Source of the DNA: Antrihabitans spumae
Lineage (GTDB): Bacteria; Actinomycetota; Actinomycetes; Mycobacteriales; Mycobacteriaceae
NCBI RefSeq assembly: GCF_043944905.1
Contig: NZ_JBIMSN010000154.1
Location: forward strand, 1-64,000
DNA: 64,000 nucleotides
Direction of reading: 5' to 3'
This document shows, piece after piece, positions 26,082-34,008 of the stretch (its first letter is position 1; every line of letters starts with the position of its first letter). The translations under genes and the position numbers were made by a program. The notes below the pieces were generated by a model. It made no database searches and was not told the DNA's origin. It was given only the letters and a program-made list of their open reading frames with translations.

Positions 26082-27451
26082 GCCTGCATCCGTCCTGAGT
26101 CGACAGCCTCGACGAGTTCGGCGTGGTCGCTGATCGTCTGATCGGCATACCGAACCGCAAATCGGCCGATCGACTTGTGCACATCCTTGTCGCCGTCGAA
26201 GTAGCCTGCCAACAGCCGCGGATCGAGAGACCGAGTGTGGGCCCGAGCGAGCAGCGCTCCCGCCAGGCGACCGTAGTCGTCCAGGTGGTTACGCTCCAGC
26301 ACCGTCGGATCGATATCGCCCTTCATATTTCTGAACTGTCGGACCATGTACGGTCGTTCGCCGATGGTGGTCCAGCCGAAGAGAATGTCGGGACCGGACT
26401 GTACGAGCCTCGCGCCCTGCACGATGCGTTTACCTTCGTGTTTGACCGTCGCGGCAGGCAGATAGGGCGACAGCGCAGACGCTCTCGCTTCTTTCAGTTG
26501 CAGCACAAGCGATTCGCCGCGGTTGCCGTGTAGTAGCGCGACATAGCTCCGCAAGCCGACACTTCCGGTTCCGACGATGCGGAATGCGACGTCCCGCACC
26601 GCGAACCTGGTGATCAGATTCTTGCGGGTTTCCCTGAGGGTGTCGACGTAGGACTCGAGGCCGTCGGTGATGGCCTCGACCTCTGCCGGTTCGATGTGGG
26701 TGAGAATCGGCGGGTCGTCGATGAAGCGGTGACGTCTCACACCTGTTTCGTGGTCGTCGAGTTGCGTCGTCCACTTCGCAACGACCTTGTCGCTGGTATT
26801 CGTCCGAGCCTTCGTTGCTGCCCTGGCGAAATCGTCGATCAGTTCGTCGGCCTTGGCAGCGTCGAGGACCGATGCGTCGGGCAGCGCCGTCCAGGACTTG
26901 AGGAACGGCGCGTCGGCGAGATCCCGGATCGTGCGGCGATAAGACTTGACCGCGTCCTCTGCCGCGTCGATGCATCCCTTGCTCGGCACGCCGCCCTCGC
27001 GGCCCGCGAGCACGAGACTCGCGGCGAGGCGCTTGACGTCCCATTCCCACGGGCCCGGGATGGTCTCGTCGAAATCGTTGATGTCCATGATGATTTCGCC
27101 TGCGGGGGAGCCGTACAGGCCGAAGTTGGCGGCGTGCGCATCGCCGCACAGCTGGGCGTTCACCCCGTTGGCGGGGGAGTCGGCAAGGTCCGCGGCCATC
27201 AGACCCGCTGCGCCGCGGAAGAACGCGAACGGTGACGCGATCATGCGACCGATTCGCAGCGGAAGCAGGTGTTCCAATCTGCCCTCGTTGCTCTTGTCGA
27301 TGTAGGCGAGCACGCTCGGGCGGTGCGGATGCGCAGGCTCGTGGTCATGCGCCGACGTGGGTACCGACTCGGCCAGCGCGCGGCCTCGGTCGTAGACCTC
27401 GTTGGCCGGTGTGAACGATCGCAAGTCCACCTTGTCCGCATCTTTCGCCAC
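26069..27451 (-). CDS. DUF2252 family protein
   Basis: A 460-residue protein of DUF2252, a kinase-like fold family. Conserved stretches include FFRGAAGLMAADL, CGDAHAANFGLYG (phosphotransferase-like catalytic loop HxxN), IMDINDFDET (metal-binding Asp region) and KEARASAL. The similarity to aminoglycoside phosphotransferase loops suggests small-molecule or protein phosphorylation, but no member's substrate is known to me. ATG at 27451 opens with MAKDADKVDLRSF. Confidence 0.8.
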   Translation of the reverse strand: MAKDADKVDLRSFTPANEVYDRGRALAESVPTSAHDHEPAHPHRPSVLAYIDKSNEGRLEHLLPLRIGRMIASPFAFFRGAAGLMAADLADSPANGVNAQLCGDAHAANFGLYGSPAGEIIMDINDFDETIPGPWEWDVKRLAASLVLAGREGGVPSKGCIDAAEDAVKSYRRTIRDLADAPFLKSWTALPDASVLDAAKADELIDDFARAATKARTNTSDKVVAKWTTQLDDHETGVRRHRFIDDPPILTHIEPAEVEAITDGLESYVDTLRETRKNLITRFAVRDVAFRIVGTGSVGLRSYVALLHGNRGESLVLQLKEARASALSPYLPAATVKHEGKRIVQGARLVQSGPDILFGWTTIGERPYMVRQFRNMKGDIDPTVLERNHLDDYGRLAGALLARAHTRSLDPRLLAGYFDGDKDVHKSIGRFAVRYADQTISDHAELVEAVDSGRMQAQLA

Positions 27452-27557
27452 GATGTGCTCCCTTCGGCGTCACTCGACCCGACGCGAGTGTGAATCCTAT
27501 CGCCGCAGCCCGTATTGGGGTCCGGTGTCGGTAACAGTGTGTCGGGTCCGGTTGGCC

Positions 27558-27563
27558 TAGTGT
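27558..27563 (+). promoter_or_regulatory. -10 element of a leaderless NUDIX gene (predicted)
   Basis: TAGTGT lies 7 bases before the ATG at 27571, the spacing of leaderless actinobacterial transcripts. No Shine-Dalgarno sequence precedes this ATG. Confidence 0.45.
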
Positions 27564-27570
27564 CGAGGCG

Positions 27571-28224
27571 ATGAACAGCGACGACGTCGAGGGGGTCACC
27601 CGCGAGCGGATCGAGGCGGCCCTTGCGGCGTTCGAGCCGCGCGCTGCCGGCGAGGATGTACGCGATGCGGTCGGTGAGACGTCTGCTAGCCCTCAGCGCG
27701 CTGCGGTGGCTATCGCGGTCGGGCGCCGAAGGGACGGGGTGACCGCGTTCCTGCTGACGGTGCGCCCGGACCGGATGCGCGCACATCCCGGCCAGTTCGC
27801 CTTGCCCGGCGGCCGCGTCGACAGCGGTGAAAGTGCAGCGCAAGGGGCCCTGCGGGAGCTGCACGAAGAACTCGGCATCGAGGTCGACGAAGCAGCGGTG
27901 CTCGGCCGCCTCGACGACTACGTGACGAGGTCCGGCTATGTGATCTCACCGTTCGTGGTCTGGGTCGGTGATCTGCTGGATGCCACGATCGCGAACCCGG
28001 ACGAGGTCGCGATCGTTCTGACCCCGACGATGGCCGAGCTCGACGTCGAACCCCGGTTCGTCACCATCCCCGAATCCGACCGACCCGTCGTGCAGTGGCC
28101 GTATGCCGGATCGCTGATACACGCGCCGACCGGCGCGATCATCTATCAGTTCCGCGAGGTTGTGTTGCATGGGCGCCCGACGCGAGTGGATCACCTCGAG
28201 CAACCCGTGTTCGCGTGGCGTTAG
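27571..28224 (+). CDS. NUDIX hydrolase (CoA pyrophosphatase-like)
   Basis: A 217-residue NUDIX protein. The Nudix box GRVDSGESAAQGALRELHEE LGI has every catalytic position (GX5EX7REUXEEXGU). The LPGGRVDSGE and RLDDYVTRSGYVISPFV segments resemble the NudL/CoAse subgroup that cleaves coenzyme A or related dinucleotides. Just before pgsA2 in this window; no direct functional link is visible. Confidence 0.85.
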   Translation: MNSDDVEGVTRERIEAALAAFEPRAAGEDVRDAVGETSASPQRAAVAIAVGRRRDGVTAFLLTVRPDRMRAHPGQFALPGGRVDSGESAAQGALRELHEELGIEVDEAAVLGRLDDYVTRSGYVISPFVVWVGDLLDATIANPDEVAIVLTPTMAELDVEPRFVTIPESDRPVVQWPYAGSLIHAPTGAIIYQFREVVLHGRPTRVDHLEQPVFAWR

Positions 28225-28280
28225 CGCCATGAATGGGGTAAGGACTCACACATGAGTTTTCTGGATATTCGGTCGGCCGC

Positions 28281-28874
28281 ATGAGCGGGCCTCTCGACGA
28301 GCGGGTTGTGTCGGACCGAATCTTCACCGTTCCGAACGTTCTCAGCATGATCAGGTTGCTCGGCGTCCCGGTTTTCCTCTATCTACTGCTCGTCCTCGAG
28401 GCCGACTGGTGGGCATTCGCCCTGCTTGTGCTCAGCGGCGTCACCGATTGGCTCGACGGCAAGCTTGCCCGGTTGCTCGACCAGTCGTCGCGTCTCGGTG
28501 CCCTCCTCGATCCGCTCGTGGATCGCCTGTACACGCTCGCGACGCTGATCGGGTTCGTGATCAGGGGCATCATCCCGTGGTGGGTCGCGGTAATCCTCAT
28601 CGGTCGCGACGCAATCCTTGCTTTGACGTTGTCGGTGTACAAGAAGCGCGGTCTCCCGCCCCCGGAGGTCATCTATCTCGGTAAAGCCGCGACGTTCGCT
28701 CTGATGTCGGCTTTCCCGTGGATCCTTGCAGCGCAGATCGATTGGGTCGGCGCGGGCGCTGCCGGCGCATTCGGGTACGCGTTCCTGGTCTGGGGTACCG
28801 CGGTATACGTGTGGACCGGTGGGCTCTACGTCTGGAAGGCCGTCGCGGTAGCGCGCGCAATCCCTGCATCATGA
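28281..28874 (+). CDS. pgsA2: CDP-alcohol phosphatidyltransferase (PgsA2-like)
   Basis: A 197-residue integral membrane enzyme. The CDP-alcohol motif is complete: D-W-L-D-G-K-L-A-R then G-A-L-L-D-P-L-V-D. It joins a CDP-diacylglycerol to an alcohol phosphate or phosphatidylglycerol. The M. tuberculosis orthologue by position is Rv1822 (PgsA2), annotated as phosphatidylglycerophosphate synthase but possibly a cardiolipin synthase. The order with the following DUF881 genes is identical to that genome. Confidence 0.85.
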   Translation: MSGPLDERVVSDRIFTVPNVLSMIRLLGVPVFLYLLLVLEADWWAFALLVLSGVTDWLDGKLARLLDQSSRLGALLDPLVDRLYTLATLIGFVIRGIIPWWVAVILIGRDAILALTLSVYKKRGLPPPEVIYLGKAATFALMSAFPWILAAQIDWVGAGAAGAFGYAFLVWGTAVYVWTGGLYVWKAVAVARAIPAS

Positions 28875-28884
28875 ATTTGCCTGC

Positions 28885-29670
28885 ATGAATTCGTTGCTGC
28901 GATCGCTGCTGACCGACCACGTCGACCCCGGATATGCGATCGCCGCCGACAACGCAGAACTCCGACCTGGACGTCGCGCCAAGTTCGCTGCGGGTGCCTG
29001 GTTGGTCGGCGGGCTCGCTGTGATCGGGCTCGTACTGGGGGTCGCGGTCGCAAAGAACGTGGATCATTCGGGCCGCGACGCCGACCGTGACCAGATCCTG
29101 TCTCAGGTGTACGAATCAAGAGATCGTGGCTCGATACTGGCAGCCGAGCGGGACGAGCTTGCGGTGCAGGCGGATTCGGCACGGGCGGCCGCGCTGGCAG
29201 GCACCGCGGAAGGTGCACCGCTGCTGGATCGGATCGACGACCTCGAAGCCGCGAGCGCCGCGAGCGCCGTGCAGGGTCCGGGTGTGACGATCACGCTGGC
29301 CGACGGCGGTTCGGAAGGCCGGTCGATCGTGCTGGATCGTGATCTGCGTGCGGTTGTGAACGCGTTGTGGGCCAGTGGCGCCGAAGCGATATCGATCGAT
29401 GACAAACGCATCGGCCCGGCGGTGGCTGTTCGGCAGGCAGGTGGCGCGATACTCGTCGACAACGTCGCTGTGTCGTCGCCGTACCGAATATCGGCGATCG
29501 GTCCGCCGAGCAAGCTGCAGACGGGGTTCGTCGTCAGTGACGCGTACCTCCGAATGTCGGGACTTTCGCAGCTCTACGGCGTCGGGTTCGACATCGGGGT
29601 TGCCGACGACCTGGAGTTGCCTGCGGCGACGCTGCCCGAGGTCCGGTCGGCACGAGAGGGTGGGGGATGA
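28885..29670 (+). CDS. DUF881 membrane protein (Rv1823-like)
   Basis: A 261-residue protein with one N-terminal helix (~35-55, WLVGGLAVIGLVLGVAVA) and an extracytoplasmic DUF881 domain preceded by a short coiled coil. Motifs typical of the family are GPGVTITLAD, LWASGAEAISIDDKRIG and YRISAIGPP. DUF881 proteins lie in division and envelope gene clusters, but their role is unknown. Overlaps the next gene by four bases. Confidence 0.85.
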   Translation: MNSLLRSLLTDHVDPGYAIAADNAELRPGRRAKFAAGAWLVGGLAVIGLVLGVAVAKNVDHSGRDADRDQILSQVYESRDRGSILAAERDELAVQADSARAAALAGTAEGAPLLDRIDDLEAASAASAVQGPGVTITLADGGSEGRSIVLDRDLRAVVNALWASGAEAISIDDKRIGPAVAVRQAGGAILVDNVAVSSPYRISAIGPPSKLQTGFVVSDAYLRMSGLSQLYGVGFDIGVADDLELPAATLPEVRSAREGGG

Positions 29671-30017
29671 AGGGAAAGTTCGCGTTTGCCGGACTCGTCG
29701 CCCTCGTTGTCGGCATCGGCATCGGGGTCGCCACAAGCCCGGAGGTTCCGGACGGTGCCGCGCCCTACCTGCCTATCGCGGTGGTTGCCGCGCTCGACAC
29801 CGTGTTCGGTGGAATGCGGGCCTACTTCGACGAGATCTTCGATTCGAAGGTGTTCGTCGTGTCGTTCGTCTTCAACGTGGCGGTGGCAGCCTTCATCGTG
29901 TGGCTCGGTGATCAACTCGGGGTCGGCACACAGCTGTCCACCGCGATCATCGTCGTGCTCGGCATTCGTATCTTCGGCAACGCGGCCGCCCTTCGTCGGC
30001 ATCTGCTGGGGGCGTGA
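29667..30017 (+). CDS. sbp: Small basic membrane protein, DUF1290 (Rv1824-like)
   Basis: A 116-residue protein with three to four helices and the DUF1290 signature GAAPYLPIAVVAALDTVFGG followed by FNVAVAAFIVWLGDQLG. Sbp-type proteins sit next to division genes in Gram-positives. ATG overlaps the upstream stop (ATGA), and its own stop overlaps the next GTG, so three genes are translationally coupled. Confidence 0.85.
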   Translation: MKGKFAFAGLVALVVGIGIGVATSPEVPDGAAPYLPIAVVAALDTVFGGMRAYFDEIFDSKVFVVSFVFNVAVAAFIVWLGDQLGVGTQLSTAIIVVLGIRIFGNAAALRRHLLGA

Positions 30018-30766
30018 GCGCGATGTCGGAGCAGGTGGAACCGGGTAAACACGAGTTCCGTGACCCCCCGCGTCCACGTCGCACGCAGCTCGTGTTCTCG
30101 ATCCTGGCGGTCCTGCTCGTTGCTGCCCTCGGTGTCGCGATTGCGACGAAGGTACGTGGGACCGGATCGGGCGACTCGCTCGATTCGGCACGCCCAGCAG
30201 ATCTGCTCGTCGTCCTCGACACGCTGAACCGCCGCGAAGCGTCACTGCGACAGGAGATCGCCGAACTGCAACGGACGGTCGATGCCGTGCAGAACAGCGG
30301 CTCGAGCGCTGCGTTGGAAGAGGCGAGGGCACGATTGCGAGCGCTGACGATCGCTGTCGGTACGGTCGGGGCTGTCGGGCCGGGGCTCGAGCTTCGCATC
30401 GACGATCCGCAGGGACGCGTCGATGCCGACGTTCTTCTCGCGACCGTTCAGGAGTTGCGTGGCGCAGGCGCAGAGGCCCTGCAGCTAGGCGACAGCGCCG
30501 GTGTTCTGATCCGGGTCGGCATCGACACATGGGTATCGGGCACGCCGGGAAACATCGTCGTCGACGGTCGAGCGCTGTCAGCGCCCTACAATTTGATTGC
30601 AATCGGAGATGCACCGACGTTGGCGGCCGCAGTGAACATCCCGGGGGGCGTCGCAGATACGGTGTCGCGCAACGGCGGAAAGCTCCAGGTCCGGCAGTCC
30701 GACGAGGTGACTGTCACCGCGTTGCGCGAACCGAAGCCGCGCCAATACTCTCAGCCCGGAAACTAA
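30014..30766 (+). CDS. DUF881 membrane protein (Rv1825-like)
   Basis: A 250-residue second DUF881 protein: N-terminal helix (~25-48, QLVFSILAVLLVAALGVAI), a coiled-coil segment (TLNRREASLRQEIAELQRTV), then GPGLELRIDDPQG and LRGAGAEALQLGDS. GTG at 30014 overlaps the upstream stop; ATG at 30023 is an alternative. The pair of DUF881 proteins around a DUF1290 protein matches Rv1823-Rv1825. Confidence 0.85.
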   Translation: MSAMSEQVEPGKHEFRDPPRPRRTQLVFSILAVLLVAALGVAIATKVRGTGSGDSLDSARPADLLVVLDTLNRREASLRQEIAELQRTVDAVQNSGSSAALEEARARLRALTIAVGTVGAVGPGLELRIDDPQGRVDADVLLATVQELRGAGAEALQLGDSAGVLIRVGIDTWVSGTPGNIVVDGRALSAPYNLIAIGDAPTLAAAVNIPGGVADTVSRNGGKLQVRQSDEVTVTALREPKPRQYSQPGN

Positions 30767-30784
30767 GCGAAAGGAACTCACACG

Positions 30785-31189
30785 GTGAGCGATTCCGAGA
30801 CCCCAGCAGATCTGCGCTATACCGAAGAACACGAATGGGTCAAACGAACCGGCCCGACGACCGTCCGCATCGGCATCACCGACTACGCCCAGTCACAATT
30901 GGGTGACGTCGTATTCGTTCAGCTGCCTGCCATCGACGACGAGGTCGTCGGCGGCGATTCGTTCGGCGAGATCGAGTCGACCAAGAGCGTTTCCGACATC
31001 TTCGCGCCGATGACGGCGAAAGTTGTTGCCGTGAACGAAGATTTGGAGTCCGCACCGGAAACGGTGAACTCGGACCCATACGGAGACGGCTGGTTGGCGG
31101 AGTTGGAAGTCGCCGACGAGAAGACTTTGGACATTGCATTGAAGGACACGCTGGACGCAGAAGGCTACCTTGCTGTTGTCGGCGACTGA
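30785..31189 (+). CDS. gcvH: Glycine cleavage system H protein
   Basis: A 134-residue lipoyl carrier of the glycine cleavage complex. The lipoyl attachment lysine is Lys67 in GEIESTKSVSDIF. The typical opening RYTEEHEWV is present. GTG at 30785 follows AAAGGAA. It shuttles the aminomethyl group released by GcvP, which is encoded 3 kb downstream under a glycine riboswitch; gcvH itself is not directly behind that riboswitch. Confidence 0.95.
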   Translation: MSDSETPADLRYTEEHEWVKRTGPTTVRIGITDYAQSQLGDVVFVQLPAIDDEVVGGDSFGEIESTKSVSDIFAPMTAKVVAVNEDLESAPETVNSDPYGDGWLAELEVADEKTLDIALKDTLDAEGYLAVVGD

Positions 31190-31303
31190 ATCGGCTACGC
31201 GACCTCGGCGGTCTGCCCACACGCACTACGATCGGCAGGGTACGGTCATGGGAAACGTGTGTGCCGACAGTCGGGGCTACGTGCCCACTGAGGAGGAGAA
31301 ACG

Positions 31304-31768
31304 GTGAGCGAGAACGACAATGACTCGGCATATGGAGAGAGCGCTGCGGAGACCACATCGGTCTTCCGCGCAGATTTCCTGAACGAAGTCGATACTTCGG
31401 CGGTGCAAACCGGTGAGGCGCCGGTTTCGGGAGTCGAGGGCCTACCCGTCGGGTCGGCTCTGCTAGTCGTGAAGCGCGGCCCGAATGCAGGCTCGAGGTT
31501 CTTGCTCGATCAGCCGACGACCTCGGCGGGCCGGCACCCGGACAGCGACATTTTCCTCGACGACGTCACGGTCAGCCGTCGGCACGCCGAGTTCCGTCAG
31601 GAAGACGACGAGTTCCAGGTCGTCGATGTCGGCAGCCTCAACGGCACGTACGTCAACCGTGAGCCGGTCGATTCTGCCGTGCTTGCAAACGGCGACGAGG
31701 TGCAGATCGGAAAGTTCCGGCTCGTGTTCCTCACGGGTCCGCGTTCGCAGGGCGATTCGGCTAAATGA
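31304..31768 (+). CDS. garA: FHA-domain regulator GarA
   Basis: A 154-residue protein with a phosphorylatable N-terminal ETTSVF motif (Thr17/Thr18, matching the PknG and PknB sites of GarA/OdhI) and a C-terminal FHA domain (~50-145: SAGRHPDSDIF, VSRRHAEF, VGSLNGTYVN). Unphosphorylated GarA inhibits 2-oxoglutarate dehydrogenase and glutamate dehydrogenase and activates glutamate synthase. AGGAGGAG precedes the GTG at 31304. Overlaps the next gene by four bases. Confidence 0.95.
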   Translation: MSENDNDSAYGESAAETTSVFRADFLNEVDTSAVQTGEAPVSGVEGLPVGSALLVVKRGPNAGSRFLLDQPTTSAGRHPDSDIFLDDVTVSRRHAEFRQEDDEFQVVDVGSLNGTYVNREPVDSAVLANGDEVQIGKFRLVFLTGPRSQGDSAK

Positions 31769-32499
31769 CGGCTGTCGGGGAACGCGCGCAGGGCGGAATG
31801 TCGATCGGGTCCGTTCTCGATCAGCTACGCCCCGACTTCCCCGACATCACCATTTCGAAGATCCGATTCCTCGAATCGGAAGGCTTGATCAGTCCAGAAC
31901 GGACTCCGTCGGGTTACCGGCGGTTTTCGATTCTGGACTGCGAGCGCCTCAAGTTCGTTCTCACCGCGCAGCGTGATCAGTACCTGCCGCTGAAGGTGAT
32001 CAAAGAACAACTCGAGGCCATCGACAGTGGAGTTGCGACGCTGGGTGCAGATCGTCCGGCGTCGCGGCCACGTCGATTGGGTGTTGTGCCCGGCGAGGTG
32101 TCGCCAGACGAATTTCAGGCCGATCGCGATGTCCGGATCAGCCGCGAGGATCTCCTCGAGCGTGCGGACATCGACGACAAGTTCTTGACCGAACTCATCC
32201 GCGCAGGCCTTGTCACCCCAGGTCCCGCTGGGTTCTTCGACGACGTCGCCGTGATGCTGGCTGTGACGGCCAAGTCGATGTCGGAGTTCGGTCTGGAGGC
32301 CAGGCACCTGCGGGCGTTCAAGTTGGCCGCCGATCGCGAAGCGGGCCTCATTGCACAAATCGCAGGTCCGATCGCGAAGGGTCGCGATGCAGGCGCACGT
32401 GATCGCGCCGAGGAGGTAGTCCGCGAGTTGGCGGCGTTATCCCTGACGCTGCACACTTGTCTGGTGAAAGCCGCGGTGCGCGGCGCCATCGATCATTGA
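31765..32499 (+). CDS. MerR-family regulator (Rv1828/FtsR-like)
   Basis: A 244-residue regulator with a MerR-type winged helix at the N-terminus (MSIGSVLDQLRPDFPDITIS, RFLESEGLISPERTPSGYR) and a longer C-terminal region. Rv1828 in M. tuberculosis and FtsR in Corynebacterium belong here; FtsR is reported to activate ftsZ. ATG overlaps the garA stop. The residues before MSIGSV lack similarity, so GMSIGSV could be a second start. Confidence 0.85.
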   Translation: MTAVGERAQGGMSIGSVLDQLRPDFPDITISKIRFLESEGLISPERTPSGYRRFSILDCERLKFVLTAQRDQYLPLKVIKEQLEAIDSGVATLGADRPASRPRRLGVVPGEVSPDEFQADRDVRISREDLLERADIDDKFLTELIRAGLVTPGPAGFFDDVAVMLAVTAKSMSEFGLEARHLRAFKLAADREAGLIAQIAGPIAKGRDAGARDRAEEVVRELAALSLTLHTCLVKAAVRGAIDH

Positions 32500-32577
32500 G
32501 CCGTTTCGCCCCTTGGGCGTCGGATCACTAACTCGCATAGACTCTTTGTAAGGGCTTCGAGCTGGGAGGCGGACGCA

Positions 32578-33051
32578 ATGAGCGAGATGCGAGTGATCGG
32601 TATCCGTGTCGAGCAGCCACAGAATCAACCCGTCCTCCTCCTTCGCGAGGCCGACGGTGATCGTTATCTACCGATCTGGATCGGGCAGGCAGAAGCGACT
32701 GCGATCGTCCTCGAGCAACAGGGCGTCGAGCCGGCGCGACCACTCACACACGATCTGATCAAGAACCTGATCACGGCACTCGGTCGCACATTGAAGGAAG
32801 TCAGGATCGTCGACCTGCAAGAGGGCACGTTTTATGCCGACCTTGTCTTCGATCAGGACCTGCGGGTGTCCGCGCGACCGTCCGATTCCGTCGCGATCGC
32901 GCTGCGGGCCGGTGTCCCGATCTATGCAGAGGAGCCGGTACTCGCGGAGGCTGGGCTGGTTATGCCGGACGAGCGTGAGGACGAGGTCGAGAAGTTCAAG
33001 GAGTTCCTCGAATCCGTCTCACCGGACGACTTCAAGGCCACCGACGGGTGA
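32578..33051 (+). CDS. Bifunctional nuclease-domain protein (DUF151, Rv1829-like)
   Basis: A 157-residue DUF151 protein with LREADGDRYLPIWIGQAEATAI, RPLTHDLIKNLI and RPSDSVAIALRAGVPIY, all hallmark segments. Some plant members act as nucleases, but the bacterial role is unknown. Preceded by GGGAGGCGG at good distance. It sits between two MerR-type regulators as in mycobacteria. Confidence 0.88.
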   Translation: MSEMRVIGIRVEQPQNQPVLLLREADGDRYLPIWIGQAEATAIVLEQQGVEPARPLTHDLIKNLITALGRTLKEVRIVDLQEGTFYADLVFDQDLRVSARPSDSVAIALRAGVPIYAEEPVLAEAGLVMPDEREDEVEKFKEFLESVSPDDFKATDG

Positions 33052-33084
33052 GGTTGTTCATAACGAATGAGTCTCACCCTCAAG

Positions 33085-33096
33085 TTTAGGTTTAGG
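33085..33096 (+). repeat. Tandem TTTAGG repeat upstream of the second MerR gene
   Basis: Two direct TTTAGG hexamers lie about 95 bases before the GTG at 33192 in the 140-base gap after the DUF151 gene. They may be a regulator half-site pair; no partner is known to me. Confidence 0.4.
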
Positions 33097-33191
33097 TATT
33101 GGCGCGTCGCGTTGATTCATTGACCTCTGCCCCATAGCGTTTCGGGCGTACGCTGAACAGTTACTGGACCAAGATCCAAGAGGGAGTGTCA

Positions 33192-33758
33192 GTGGGAGAT
33201 CACCTGAAGGGGCAGGACATACAACCCGGCCTTTTCCCCGACGACTCCGTACTGGACGATCTGGTCGGGTATCGGGTTCCGAGCGCGTGCCAGATCGCGG
33301 GAATCACCTATCGCCAGCTCGACTACTGGGCTCGGACCTCGCTGGTCGTGCCGTCCATTCGGGGCGCCGCTGGTTCGGGAAGTCAGCGCTTGTACTCGTT
33401 CAAGGACATCCTTGTTCTCAAGATCGTCAAGCGTCTGCTCGACACCGGAATCTCCTTGCAGAACATTCGCGTCGCCGTCGATCACCTTCGCGACCGCGGT
33501 GTGCACGACCTCGCGAAGATCACGCTGTTCTCCGACGGCACTACCGTGTACGAGTGCACCTCGGCAGAGGAGGTCGTCGACCTGCTGCAGGGCGGCCAGG
33601 GTGTGTTCGGAATCGCAGTCAGCGGCGCGATGCGTGAGCTGACCGGCACGATCGCCAACTTCCCGGCAGAGCGTGCCGACGGCGGCGAAGCCGAAGTTCG
33701 GCCCGAGGACGAACTCGCGTACCGACGCAAGAACAGGGTCAGTCGCAAAACCGGTTAA
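33192..33758 (+). CDS. MerR-family regulator (Rv1830-like)
   Basis: A 188-residue MerR-type protein. The DNA-binding segment is VGYRVPSACQIAGITYRQLDYWARTSLV, followed by GSGSQRLYSFKDILVLKIVKRLLDTGISLQNIR. Rv1830 orthologues in mycobacteria have been linked to growth and division control. GTG at 33192 is chosen because AGAGGGAG ends 6 bases before it; GTG at 33186 sits inside that sequence. The glycine riboswitch begins just after the stop codon. Confidence 0.85.
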   Translation: MGDHLKGQDIQPGLFPDDSVLDDLVGYRVPSACQIAGITYRQLDYWARTSLVVPSIRGAAGSGSQRLYSFKDILVLKIVKRLLDTGISLQNIRVAVDHLRDRGVHDLAKITLFSDGTTVYECTSAEEVVDLLQGGQGVFGIAVSGAMRELTGTIANFPAERADGGEAEVRPEDELAYRRKNRVSRKTG

Positions 33759-33776
33759 GATGAACCCACGTCATCG

Positions 33777-33985
33777 CCGCGCGGGAGAGTGTCGGTTATC
33801 GAGCCAGGTAACCGAACGCCGAAGGAGCAGCACCTCCCCGTCAATCTCTCAGGCAACCGGACCGCGCGGGCTTAGACGTCTCTGGAAAGCGGTGGGAAAC
33901 CACCCGCCCACGGGGAAAGGCTTACGCCGCCTGCGCGGTGTGTGAGCTGAATCTCTCAGGCGCCACGACAGAGGGGGAGGGCTAA
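33777..33985 (+). promoter_or_regulatory. Tandem glycine riboswitch (two aptamers) upstream of gcvP
   Basis: Two glycine aptamers in series. The first has GGGAGAG, GAAGGAGCAGCACC and CAATCTCTCAGGCA (about 33777-33872). The second has TCTCTGGAAAGCGG, GGGGAAAGG and GAATCTCTCAGGCGCC (about 33873-33972), followed by GAGGGGGAG...CCCCTCT, a short hairpin just before the gcvP ribosome-binding region. This is the classical layout that turns on glycine cleavage when glycine is abundant. It lies 24 bases before the GTG of gcvP. Confidence 0.93.
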
Positions 33986-34008
33986 CACCCCTCTACCCTG
34001 GAGTAGTC

